A stretch of DNA of 64,000 nucleotides from Stictocephala bisonia (Eukaryota; Arthropoda; Insecta; Hemiptera; Membracidae): positions 1-64,000 of the forward strand of contig JAQJVL010000293.1 of NCBI GenBank assembly GCA_035578905.1. The letters run 5' to 3'. The position numbers and the translations under genes are program-made. Positions within the stretch are counted from its first letter, which is position 1. Each line of letters starts with the position of its first letter. This document shows, piece after piece, positions 23,058 to 34,611 of the stretch. A model generated the notes under the pieces. The model saw only the letters and a program-made list of their open reading frames with translations. It was not told the DNA's origin and did not search any database.

Positions 23058-23264
23058 ATGAATTTAACTAGTATCATTGACAGTAGTGTTTATTTGAACA
23101 ATGAACTAAGTACATTTGTAGCAGAAATCCTCGACAAGGCCGCTGATTGTATACGTGATCCAGGCCTGCAGTGGAGTACAGTGCTGGGCCTGGGCAATGG
23201 TAATCCCCCAACGGGCCAAACAATGTTAGCTGTGATCACTCACTGTAATGCTTGGAGATTTTAG
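23058..23264 (+). other. Short ORF over a GC-rich island
   Basis: A 68-codon frame covers a block (23130-23245) that is much more GC-rich than its flanks and includes WSTVLGLGNGNPPTGQTMLA. The minus strand of the same block is also largely open. No domain is recognised. An exon or a piece of a mobile element are both possible, and coding status is unproven. Confidence 0.25.
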
Positions 23265-25021
23265 TTGCTGATTAGTGACTATTTATTTATTTTATATTTG
23301 CGGGCAAATTGACTTTTTTTGTATTGTGCTCTGTTAAACGATATATCGGAAATTCGCAAAGTTAAAAACATTTCACATTATCAAATTGTATACTGTATAC
23401 AAACCACTACAATATAAACTCAAAACATCACAGAGAAGGAAGAAACATAAGGATCGCATTATGGTCCCAGACAACGCTTCAGTGGCGCTTATCACTACTT
23501 TAAATCTTTATACATTTATTATAATAATTACTACTACTGTATCAAATAATATAAATAATTGTTAATTGACCATTTATATTATGTAAAGCACTATTACGAT
23601 AATTGTACAATCAAATAATCTAAATATGCTAACTTGTATTTTTTCATCAAGACGAATAAATTAATTCGTCAATAAATATCCCACAATTTCAAGCTTATTA
23701 AAATACCCACCTCCCTTCAGGAAATGGGTATCTCTCTTTTGTTTGAAAAGAATAAAAGAAGAAGAAATAAATGCCAGATTGTTACCAGATTTAGCTACAA
23801 TAAGTTTGGTCTAGCGTGAGCTGTTGAAACCTAATAGTCTCGCTACGGAGGGGAACGTTTAGAGATATCTCTTGTATTTGAGAAATACTCAACTTTAGTC
23901 TTTCAGATTCGTTGAGACCATTATTTTCACAGTAACTCTAAAGGGCCAGTTTCTATATAGATAAAATATTTAATTACTATTCTCAAACATTTTATAGACA
24001 AATTTTATTGAATGAAACAGAATTAGTATTGTAAAAGGTGTACTATAGTAACATTTAAGTTAATGTAACAATGGAGTTATCAAGAAGAAAATAACTATGG
24101 TTAAAACAATTGGTTGTATTCAGAATGTTGTCCCTAAATCTATGAACTATATAGATTTAAAAGATATTTTCATCATCTGCTTCTTGGAAATGCTGATTTA
24201 ACTTAAAATGTTTACGTAATTTTAAATGTCCATTAGTATTCAACATTAGTACGCAGTTAATGGTGATCATTAAACATACGAAAACAAGTTAAACTTGGAT
24301 ACTTTTTTACATTAGTGACAGAGTTAGATCCTAGGTAACTCAGATTTTTACTAAAAGATTATATGTCTATCCTAACAAAAAATAACCTAATCTATCTAGC
24401 CTAAAGAAACGAAACTTAACCTACCCAAGAAAAATACTTGCTCCACAAACTTTAAAAAGTATTCTTGGCTATTGCCCACCTGAATAAAGGTTAAAAATGT
24501 TTATTTGTCTTAAGCCATAAATAGAATTATCTTAGATTTAATATTAAAAAAAATCATTAAGTAGGAAACGGTTTCAATTTATTTCAGCACGTAATATAAA
24601 CGTTAGATAATGTACAGCTTAATCCACCAAGTTTACAAAATTTAAACTAACAAGGGGTGGTTTTTAAAAGTAAGAAATCTAAAAGTGATTTGAATAATGA
24701 AACAATGTTTTAATTAACTAAAATAGTACTAGAGAAGTCTCGGTGTCTGTGTTGGGTGGAATTCAAATTCCGGATCTTAAGTAGGGAAGTGGTTTCTTAA
24801 TTAGCTGAAAATCATCCAAATTCTACGTGGTTCGGAGTCAACAGAAAAAAAAAACTTAGGTCCCTTAGTTACCCTGCCGATTGGGCTATTAATAAATAGC
24901 CATGTATAAGGAACAGTCAACCTTAGTTAGTAACAAAAATACTCGTTCATCTACACTAATCACTATCAGTTTACCCTCATATTCGCTCATATCTCTACGT
25001 CCAATGTCTTTGTAATAAATA
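23265..25021. other. AT-rich intergenic stretch
   Basis: Near 24740-24850 a less AT-rich patch with a palindromic ggaattcaaattcc word might be part of an unrecognised interspersed repeat. Nothing firmer was seen. Confidence 0.4.
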
Positions 25022-26168
25022 ATGAATAATAGTAAATATAGGGGCTACTAGTAAATAATGGTAAATAATAGTAAATATAGGGGCTACTAGTAAATAATGG
25101 TAAATAATAGTAAATATAGGGGCTACTAGTAAATATTGGTAAATAATAGTAAATATAGGGGCTACTAGTAAATAATGGTAAATAATAGTAAATATAGGGG
25201 CTACTAGTAAATAATGGTAAATAATAGTAAATATAGGGGCTACTAGTAAATAATGGTAATAATAGTAAATATAGGGGCTACAAGTAAATAATGGTAAATA
25301 ATAGTAAATATAGGGGCTACTAGGAAATTATGGAAAATAATAGTAAATATAGGGGCTACTAGTAAATATTGGTAAATAATAGTAAATATAGGGGCTACTA
25401 GTAAATAATGGTAAATAATAGTAAATATAGGGGCTACTAGTAAATAATGGTAAATAATAGTAAATATAGGGGCTACTAGTAAATAATGGTAAATAATAGT
25501 AAATATAGGGGCTACTAGTAAATAATGGTAAATAATAGTAAATACAGGGGCTACTAGTAAATAATGGTATATAATAGTAAATACAGGGGCTACTAGTAAA
25601 TAATGGTAAATAATAGTAAATATAGGGGCTACTAGTAAATAATGGTAAATAATAGTAAATATAGGGGCTACTAGTAAATAATGGTAAATAATAGTAAATA
25701 TAGGGGCTACTAGTAAATATTAGTAAATAATAGTAAATACAGGGGCTACTAGTAAATAATGGTATATAATAGTAAATACAGGGGCTACTAGTAAATAATG
25801 GTAAATAATAGTAAATATAGGGGCTACTAGTAAATAATGGTAAATAATAGTAAATATAGGGGCTACTAGTAAATAATGGTAATAATAGTAAATATAGGGG
25901 CTACAAGTAAATAATGGTAAATAATAGTAAATATAGGGGCTACTAGGAAATTATGGAAAATAATAGTAAATATAGGGGCTACTAGTAAATAATGGTAAAT
26001 AATAGTAAATATAGGGGCTACTAGTAAATATTAGTAAATAATAGTAAATACAGGGGCTACTAGTAAATAATGGTATACAATAGTAAATACAGGGGCTACT
26101 AGTAAATAATGGTAAATAATAGTAAATATAGGGGCTACTAGTAAATATTGGTAAATAATAGTAAATAC
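25022..26168. repeat. 39-bp minisatellite array, about 29 copies
   Basis: The unit is ggggctactagtaaataatg followed by gtaaataatagtaaatata. The ggggctacta word recurs every 39 bp (for example 25041, 25080), with occasional 38-bp units. Several units share rare variants (ctacaag, ctaggaaattatgg, tatataatag). A run of 16 units is duplicated: the ctacaag unit at 25274 and its copy at 25897 lie 623 bp apart (15 x 39 + 38). The sequence is about 70% A+T with a regular GGGG. Confidence 0.97.
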
Positions 26169-27568
26169 ACTACTTCGTACCTCATCCTAGTCACTTCACT
26201 AAACGTATTCATTACCATCTTAAACAGTTTAATAAACTAACTGTTTTTAGTAATGTTTGGAATGTATTATTTTATGATACTTTGGGTACACTTTCAAAAT
26301 GATCATGACTGTTTTCAGTTAGAATTATTGTTCTTTGTTCCATTTAGTATAATACGTGTATTAATTACTGAAAAATATATAAATGCCGTTGAAATATCTT
26401 TGTATGCTGGGAAATCTATGTAATGTATGATGTAAATCTACAGCAATACTGACACAGATTTGACGGGAACTGGAGTTTAACTGATTCCTACCAGCCAGGT
26501 ATTGCTGTTGGACACAGGAACAAGGAATGCCAACAACGCCAGGAACAATGAAATTGTTGATGTCTATATAATGTTTAATATGGTTTATTTCTAATTTATA
26601 GTAATTTTTTTATAGTTTTGTATGTTATTTATTTATTTCCATTATATTAATATTTAATACTTTGAAGTTCCCATGTGAAGTTAGGACTTCCGGTCGAAAT
26701 CCAGAAGGAAGTTTTAAACAACAAAACTACATGTATTGCATTAAATAAATTTCAAAAGAGAATCAAATGAGGGATATTAACATACCAAATATATTTTCGA
26801 GAAAAAAGAAAAATTTACTTTTATAATGAATATCAATTGTTACTTGCTTGCTACTTCCATGTTTGTTTGATATTTGTTGATTCATTTTTGTTTACAGTGG
26901 TTATTCTAAGATTAATATGCCTTAAGATAATAGACATTAAAGGTGTTTTATTATGATACAGTTAGTTGATCTCTTAAACTGCTATTTGAAAGAGAGATTC
27001 TTAAAACCTGCAAGTAACTCGATTTAAGAAATAGTATTGATTTTAAATTGAATCAGCATGAAGCAACAATTATTTATTTGATAAAATCTCTTGTACTACT
27101 CCTAAGTTAGGTCTCACTTGGTTAAGATACTAGACCTTGGAAAATAACTAGTATGATGTGTTAAAGCATAGCTAAATATGTGATAGTTACTATCCATATG
27201 ATGACATCAGTATTATTTACAATAACGCTAACATAAAAAATAAATATTTGCTCTTTCATAAAGGAAAAGTTCGCCTTTTGTAAGTTAACAAAGATCTTAA
27301 TGAGAATAAAGTTTAATTGAATGAGAGAGCCTATTACTAAGAAACCTTTGATAATGAGATACTTATTTATATTTAATTGAGTATTCTGCAGTTTAGAAAT
27401 CTAAAGTTACTAAGGAATTTTAAATAAGGTTAATCAATGTTTTGTGATGTATTAAGGTTACGTCAGAGAGATTTACAACAGAAACTCTCACTTCACAATG
27501 GCTGATGTTGTAATAGGTCCATTCTTTGATCAATATTCAAAATCGTATCATTTAATTAATCTAATTTC
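26169..27568. other. AT-rich intergenic stretch
   Basis: A less AT-rich patch at about 26455-26565 has no usable frame. No gene is supported. Confidence 0.45.
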
Positions 27569-27725
27569 CGGCGTGGTGGCTTCGGACGGCGAAGGGCAAG
27601 TTCCAAGGTTCGAATCCCCACTGAGCCAACAGTTGTTTCTTCACTCGTTGAATAAATTTCACGCACAGGCCTGTAGGCCCAAGTGAACTGGCGAGTGAAG
27701 TTTAATTTAAAAAAATTTAACTATT
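27569..27725 (+). mobile_element. tRNA-derived SINE-like copy 2
   Basis: It starts with ggcgtggtggcttcggacgg and has a perfect B box GGTTCGAATCC at 27607-27617. A body (ctgagccaac, cttcactcgttgaataaatt, cacgcacaggcctgtaggcc) follows and ends in an A/T-rich tail around 27700-27725. The body matches copy 1 at 343-485. This is the better preserved of the two. The 62-codon frame across it (27498-27686) is an accident of the SINE. Confidence 0.7.
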
Positions 27726-29543
27726 TAGGTACAGTTATACTACATAAAGCTCAAATACTGTATCCACTACTTTTTTAACACAATTGCGGTTAGGTTAGAG
27801 TAGGTTAAGTTAGGTGGTTAATAGACTTGTTCACAAACTGGTAAATCCAATAACTGACTTACTGCCGAATGCTCTCTATGTGTTTAAGTTCTTGGAAAGC
27901 GAAAAGCAAGCGATATCGGACTCCTAGCGGATAAGGAACACCGCAGTAGACGTACAAATGATTGGGTAAAGGTTTTTAGAGCAATATAATATTTATTAAA
28001 TTGTAGTGAATTAACGGAAAAAAAGTAGTGGTAGTGAATTAACGGAAAAGATCTACGATTCCTTTCATTTATCTTGAAAATATCTCCTATGTTTACAGGG
28101 AAAATATTTTTATGGTGAAAAAAAAACTTTTATGTTGAACGAACAAATTTACACCATGAACTGTGTAATATAAACTATAACTTCTAGCCCAGTGTGAGGT
28201 TCAATTCAATTAAAACTTGTATGGCCAATCTGTTCGGCATGTTGGTGATTTGTATTATATTTGTTTTACTAAACAAAACTACGCCATTATTAACTTCATT
28301 CATATTTTATTCTAGTTGCACAGACAGTTTTCATAAATTATCTTTATTTTCATGGCTTAAAAATTAATAACAATGTATTATATTAACAGTTTAACTGTCA
28401 GAAATAATTGTGGAATGTTTTCAACCATCATATTGGTATTGTTTACGTACTTGAGCATGTGGGAAAAAATTTAAAGAGAATTTGAGTACGCAGTGCTTGA
28501 ATGACCCATTTGTTTTGTTACATTTCAACGATTTAGATACCCGTTCTACTCTCATTTTAGTAAAAGTGAAATTTTTTTCACATTTTTTTCTCATTTTTCA
28601 CAACACTAGAAAAAAAATAAATGAGACATATTCACTGTATGGGAGAACTGATTATTACAATATTACGGAATATTGTTTAAATAGTTTTTACACATTAGTT
28701 TTGCAATATTATTTTTATATTTTTTTCTTTAGTTTCTACCCACGCATACATAAACATAAATTATGTCTTGGATTACAAAAAAAAATATTACGCTAAGATA
28801 CTGTCTTTCAGAAATTATATTTGTTCTTTTATGTGGAATAACATACTTGGTGAGATAGTTGTTTTCATAATAACACCAAAATAGAATAATTGTGTATTAA
28901 AACTCTTTTACTAGTAAGAGTTACTAGAAATATTTACTGTTAATAATAAATGTCAATACAGAATGGTATTAATTATAGGCTCTTAAAGTCTGTTCTAAGT
29001 AGAATTATGATTAATTTAATAAAAGGTCGTATTTACTGATACGACGTTAATTAAGTATTGTATTTATCAGGTAAAATATACATAAATAGTGTAGGTAAAG
29101 TTAAAAAACAAAGGTATTTTAGGAATAGTCTGTAAGTATCTTGCAAAGAAATAAACGCCATAGAGATTCAAAATAAAAGCTCGAATCGCAACAGTAGCTT
29201 CTTAGTTGCATAGTTGTTATTATAATGTTGACATGCTATGAAATGTGGTTTATAGCAATATTGTCTTAATGAGTAAATAAATGAAATAAGTTTAAGTGAA
29301 AGTAACTAATAATTAAATTTATTATTTAATAGTATATTTCATAACAAGAGTGGAAAATGGGATTTTGAATGTTCGAGATCATGTGTTTGAAGTGCGAGAC
29401 TTGTTGAGTACTTCAGTTGGTCGAGAACATGCAAAACATTTTCACATGAGTTTTGAACGATATTTTTCACAACAGTACTGAATAAAAAATGTTGGAATGT
29501 TAACTTTTTATTTAATTAGGAACATATTATGAAATCAGCTCTA
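27726..29543. other. AT-rich stretch with TTAGG-like words
   Basis: At 27789-27820 the words ttaggttagagtaggttaag and ttaggtgg recall the insect telomeric unit TTAGG in degenerate form. A 20-bp duplication around 28000-28050 (gtagtgaattaacggaaa, twice) is also present. No gene is supported in the rest. Confidence 0.4.
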
Positions 29544-29561
29544 CTATTTTAAAACACTTAC

Positions 29562-29708
29562 GGAACCGCGTTCTACATTTTCCTTCTCCAGCCAAGAACA
29601 AAACTTCTTGTACTCTTCATTATATCTTTCCTTTGATTTTTTAGGAATAAGATCATGTATCACCTCCTCCACTTTACTTTTTAACGACAAGGGCACAGGC
29701 ACTTCCAT
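29562..29708 (-). CDS. Candidate first coding exon of a Crypton-like tyrosine recombinase
   Basis: On the minus strand an ATG at 29708-29706 (context gaaATGg, favourable) opens 49 codons. They start MEVPVPLSLKSKVEEVI, continue HDLIPKKSKERYNEEYKKF and CSWLEKENVERGS, and then meet GTAAGT, a strong consensus splice donor at 29561. Without splicing, a stop follows five codons later (29546-29544). The pattern 'L-P-KSKERY..EY..F..W...KNV' resembles, from memory, the N-terminal SAM-like DNA-binding domain of tyrosine recombinases in Crypton-type mobile elements. That domain helps hold the DNA while the catalytic domain, absent here, cuts and joins it. Composition and charge are clearly protein-like compared with the flanks. 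No catalytic Arg-His-Arg-Tyr part was found downstream in the window. It may be a real first exon, a domesticated piece, or a truncated element. Confidence 0.5.
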
Positions 29709-32376
29709 TTCAGTTGGTGAAACGATAACAAGAATGTTTTTAAAAGCTTTCGAAGGTTATTCAATTGTTGATAGTGGAAAATATTCGAACGTAAACAATG
29801 TTACTTTCAACTGTCAACGATAGACAGCTGTGGGAAATATGACGTTTCGCTGGTTATAAACACTTAACAAAAACTGCTGAACTCATGGTAGTGTTGAGAA
29901 AAAATAGTCTATAGGTGTATCTATACATTTTACTTGACAACGCACAATAAGTAGGCTTTCCACAATACTATTGCTATGATGAATGTAACTGGGTGTAAAA
30001 AGTAATATTTATTTTATAATTTGATAGCCAAAGCTTAAACCTGTGACCTGTGAGAAGTGAATCAAAAATAAAATGGAGTATCCAAGGAAATTCAGGAATA
30101 CGTGGTTTGGACGTTAACGGTTTGCACTGTGTAAGCGCAAGTTTACTGACAACAGTGTACAATCTTAAATCTATGGTAACCTGGCTAATATGATATAGTA
30201 ATACTTGACTGGATGTAGAGTGAAAGGATGACATTATTTATCGAGAAATCTAATTACTCATGAGTCAAATAATAAGAGTCGTAAAAATAACATCTTGTAA
30301 ATTGGCCTTTTGTCAAGGTCCCAGATGTTACTTGGTTCTGTAATAGGCTTCCTTTATTCAACGGAAATTTACGTTGCACTCTAATTGGAAACTGGAAACT
30401 AAATTATTGTACCTTGTATTACTCCTTTAATTCAGATTTAAAGTTTTATCTTCTGAAACGAACACTCTTTTAGTTAAAACTTTCATTATTTTATTTAAAT
30501 TTTCATTCAGCCAATAATAATTATACTTTGAATTTTACATAATCATGTTAGTGGACAAACCAACAATTCATTATGAAATATTGGTAAAAGATCCCAGCTT
30601 CGTGAAGTAATTACAATTAGCATAACAATCTTGAACTAGGTTTGTACTAACTAAATATAATACTTAATAGTCAACAATAATTTTGCGTATGAAAATAGGA
30701 ATCAATAATAACATAAAATACATCTAGGTGTGAGATTTCTGATTTTAGAGTGATAGCTAAATTATATTTTTTAACTAAAAATATGACTCTTGGCTTATTG
30801 CCAGAAAGACTCAAATAATTTTTTTATGTAAACATATTGCGATGGCGATGGGTATTTTTTATGAACGCAAGATATAACTAACTATTGTGAATTGAGTTCA
30901 CAATCCTTACATTACTTCCTCTTTGATGTCTGGAAATACAAACTAGCTATGAATTGTAAGTAGTATGAAGGTTTTATTTTATTTTGAAGTTTTTCAATCT
31001 TCATACACAATGTATACTCCTAAAAAATGTCTGATAACGTGTCATCAACTTTATGGTAGCAACACTGACTAAATAAATCATCGATACATGATTTTTATTT
31101 ATAAAATGACAAAACTGTATTTAAAAAAATTGTATTGCATACTTAAAAGGCAAATCTGTTATAAATCGTGGAATCAAGTTAGGCGGTAACAGGCTTAAAA
31201 ATCACAACGTAGATGTATGTTTACAGTAATTGTATCTGAAACATTACGGTAAGTGAAGAACGTATATTCAAAGGATGTACAAGAAATGTTAGTGTTCAGC
31301 TGACAAGGATTCGATTTCAAAATTGATGCATGTTTGGTTTTTAAATTAAAGTTTATACTTTACAGTAGTTATGTAAATTAATTAAAATATATTTTGATTT
31401 TTAAGATTAAAATGTTTGGCTGCCATCTTAAAAATAACGTATATTAAAAGATATGTACATCATAATCATCTACAAAAGAGAACCTACCAGGCAAAATGTT
31501 GTTAAATTTAGCAAAGTCGTTTCAAATATACAAATATTTTAGTGAAGATCACGTTCGGACTAGAGGAATGTAGGAATGGAAGGAATGTATTTTACTGAAC
31601 TAACACATGTCACTCATACAATAAATGTTTGACGAATTAGACTGTTTAGACATTATATCAAAATAGTAAACTCCGTTTAATTATGTTTAGCGTTTTTTTA
31701 GCCAAATAAATAATATCCCGGATTTTGTTAAATGAATTCGGAACTACCCATACACCCATTTATTTACATGAGATAGGATCCATGGTTTGTGTTTTAACAT
31801 ACAACATAGTCAGGCAATATGAAAAGAGTGGATTTACAAACTGACGATATGAAGTAATTTAAAATTGTATAAAATTTAAGGATACTACAGAGTTCTACAT
31901 TTTAAATAAAGTTTAACAGAAAAGGATGTTAAGCAATTTTTAAAACGTGTTTTTTTAATATTTAGAAGGACTTTTAAATGTCAAACTGTTTAATTATTTA
32001 AATATAATACAACAAAAACAAGGAGAATAGTAGTTTAGGATACTTAAACCATATCCTAACTTACAACAAGTCATGTTTAACTTCAATTAAGTGATAATTA
32101 AATACAACAGCTAATTAAAAATAAGAACACAAACTGTGGGAGTACATTAAATAAAGGGGTTAAATCTTAGAAGTAAGCTCTTGTATTTTTGCTCAACCGG
32201 AAGACAATTTTGTTATTATATAGCACCTATTTATTGAGTTCCATATTGGAATATAGCAATATAATTTATCAAAATATTATAAACGTTAAAAAATCGAAAG
32301 TAAGACTATTGATGATAAATATTTACTTTCACATACTTAAAGGAACCATATGACTAACATTTAAACAAATTTGAAT
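29709..32376. other. AT-rich intergenic stretch
   Basis: Positions 29709-29850 could be the 5' flank or UTR of the minus-strand exon. An in-frame open stretch continues upstream of the ATG for a few codons. No further gene, array or element is supported to 32376. Confidence 0.45.
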
Positions 32377-32935
32377 TAAGGTCTTTAATGTTCTATGGAC
32401 AATTTACAAATACAAGCGGGGTTTTGAATGGCTTTTGGACTATTGGCAAATACAAGCGGGGTAAGAATGGTCTGTGGACTACTGGAAAGTACAAGTGGGA
32501 TGTAAATGGTCTGTGAACAATTGAAAAATACAAGCGGGGTCTTGAATGGTCTGTGGACGATTGGCAAATACAAGCGGGGTCTTGAATGGTCTGTGGACTA
32601 TTGGCAAACAAAAGCGGGGTCTTGAATGGTCAGTGAACTATTGACAAATACAAGCGGGGTCTTGAATGTTCTTTGGACAGTTGGCAAATACAAGCGGGGT
32701 CTTGAATGGTCTGTGGACTATTGGCAAACACAAGCGGGGTCTTAAATGGTCTGTGGACTATTGGCAAATACAAGCGGGGTCTTAAATGGTCTGTGGACTA
32801 TTGGCAAACACAAGCGGGGTCTTAAATGGTCTGTGGACTATTGGCAAACCCAAGCGGGGTCTTAAATGCTCTGTGGACTATTGGCAAGTACAAGCGGGGT
32901 CTTGAATGGACTGTGAACTATTGGCAAATACATGC
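32377..32935. repeat. 40-bp minisatellite array, about 14 copies
   Basis: The unit is caagcggggtcttgaatggt followed by ctgtggactattggcaaata. The period is exactly 40 bp through most of the array, with substitutions at a few sites (gaatgg/aaatgg, aaata/aaaca). Overlapping minus-strand frames (32385-32611) and the plus frame at 32826 derive from the repeat. Confidence 0.96.
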
Positions 32936-34611
32936 GCCTTCAAATACAGGGTACGAAACATATGGAAAAAATTTCATAAAAACGTTATTTTTTCCATTGA
33001 TAATTTGATTATTTATTTTTGTTCTATAAAGTATAATTTTTTATCAGAATAATTTACTTCAAACCGTTGAATAGTGGAGAAATGACTTGTTCAAATTATT
33101 TACTTAGAAATTAAAATCACCCTTACTCTGGAAAGAGAAAACCTTTAAAAGTCCAATTTACGGCAATTAATTTCTCTGAAATAGACCGTTCAGTTGATAC
33201 TAAACTCGACCTATGCTTACGTTGAAGATTTTTGCTCAACTCCTCGTGTGCCGTCCCCCTGAAAAGATGGAATTTTGCTAATGGTGTCAAGGAGAATGTT
33301 ATTTGTAACCATTAAAATGTACAAGATTTCACTTTTACAAGTGAAGTCATACAAAAGCGTTTCCATTCCCCCCCTCCACCTTATATATACAAAAACATAT
33401 ACATCTATGAATGGCCATAGACAATTTAAGACCTCAAGGAAAATTTCATGAATATATCGTTCTGTTAATGAAATTTGGGTGCAAGAATATGTAAAAATAG
33501 TGAAAACTTCTTCAAAGAGATAACATAGTATTTTTATTGGTAAGTGGAAGAATTAAGAAAAATGTAATGTTATTTTTTTTGTAATTTAGCGTGAGAATAA
33601 ATCACTTGTTTCCAATTTAAATCTGGCGTTGTTACTGACATAACCTATATATTTTAAATAAAATTAGTCTTTTAATCTAATAGAATATAATCCAAAACGC
33701 AATAAACACTTTTACTAACAATTAAATTCGCTTCCTTAAAAGATACAGAAAACACATGATCTTACAAGTTTTTGGGTGGACATGAAAAAACAAGTAAGCA
33801 TGCACTCGCAAACAGTCGACATAAAACTACACGTTCTTTACTATAACAACATAAAATATCATCATAAATTAAACAATCATTTTTCAGAGTAATTTTTAGA
33901 AATTTTATTTAGTATTTAATGAGATATGTCTTGTTACAATTTTAAAAGTAAATATTACAAAAACATGTACAGACGGATATTGTTGTTAAGAATGGATAAA
34001 TATAATTACGAACATGACTCAAATTTTCTACATAGCCATAAGGTTTATAATAATACATAATTTTAATATTATCACAATAAATCTTCATTCAGTCACGTTA
34101 AATTATGAATAAACTAAACTCTAAATCATATATTTATTCTTCATATAATATAGGGATATATGGTAATACTTTCCAAGTTTGTAATAAAAGCCTATGAATT
34201 AAACCTTCGAAAATCATTTATAATTGGCATAAATATATTCAATCCACGTGCCTTTGAAGAATGATAAATTAAATGTAATTTAAACCCATGCAATCAAAAT
34301 TCATTTTAACGTCCGAGTTTTGTAGATTTCTTTCTTTTTTCTTATACATATTCACTGAGTTTATGACATATAAATTAATTTTTATTTTTTATTATGAGGC
34401 TTACGTTACTAATCAAAACTAATTTGGATTACCGATAATCATAAAGGTTGTAATTTAGGATTCATACTAACTGTAATTAAGTTTTCTTAAAAAGTGCCAA
34501 TAGCAGACATACCAATGACAAATTATCAGTTAGGAGTTTTAATCTGATCGTTGAAACAAACCTTGACTAGATTTTCACTCCGAGTACAATAAGCGGAAAA
34601 ATAACAATATG
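32936..34611. other. AT-rich intergenic stretch
   Basis: The patch at 33180-33300 is slightly less AT-rich but not coding. No feature supported. Confidence 0.45.

Noticed and set aside
25022..26168. CRISPR-like 39-bp repeats
   Set aside because: The units are head-to-tail with no spacers. It is a minisatellite.
27498..27686. 62-codon frame as a gene
   Set aside because: It runs through the tRNA-like head and body of a SINE copy.
27789..27820. True interstitial telomere (TTAGG)n
   Set aside because: Only a few imperfect units are present. It is used only as weak support for an arthropod source.
29400..29477. Second exon of the recombinase-like gene
   Set aside because: An acceptor-like tttttattcag is present, but in the phase required by the first exon the frame stops after 11 codons, and the longer frame has no recombinase motif.
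29608..29823. 71-codon plus-strand frame
   Set aside because: It is the antisense shadow of the recombinase-like segment, whose minus-strand reading has a far more protein-like pattern.
32385..32611. Open frames in the 40-bp array
   Set aside because: They are repeat artefacts in two frames of the same strand.
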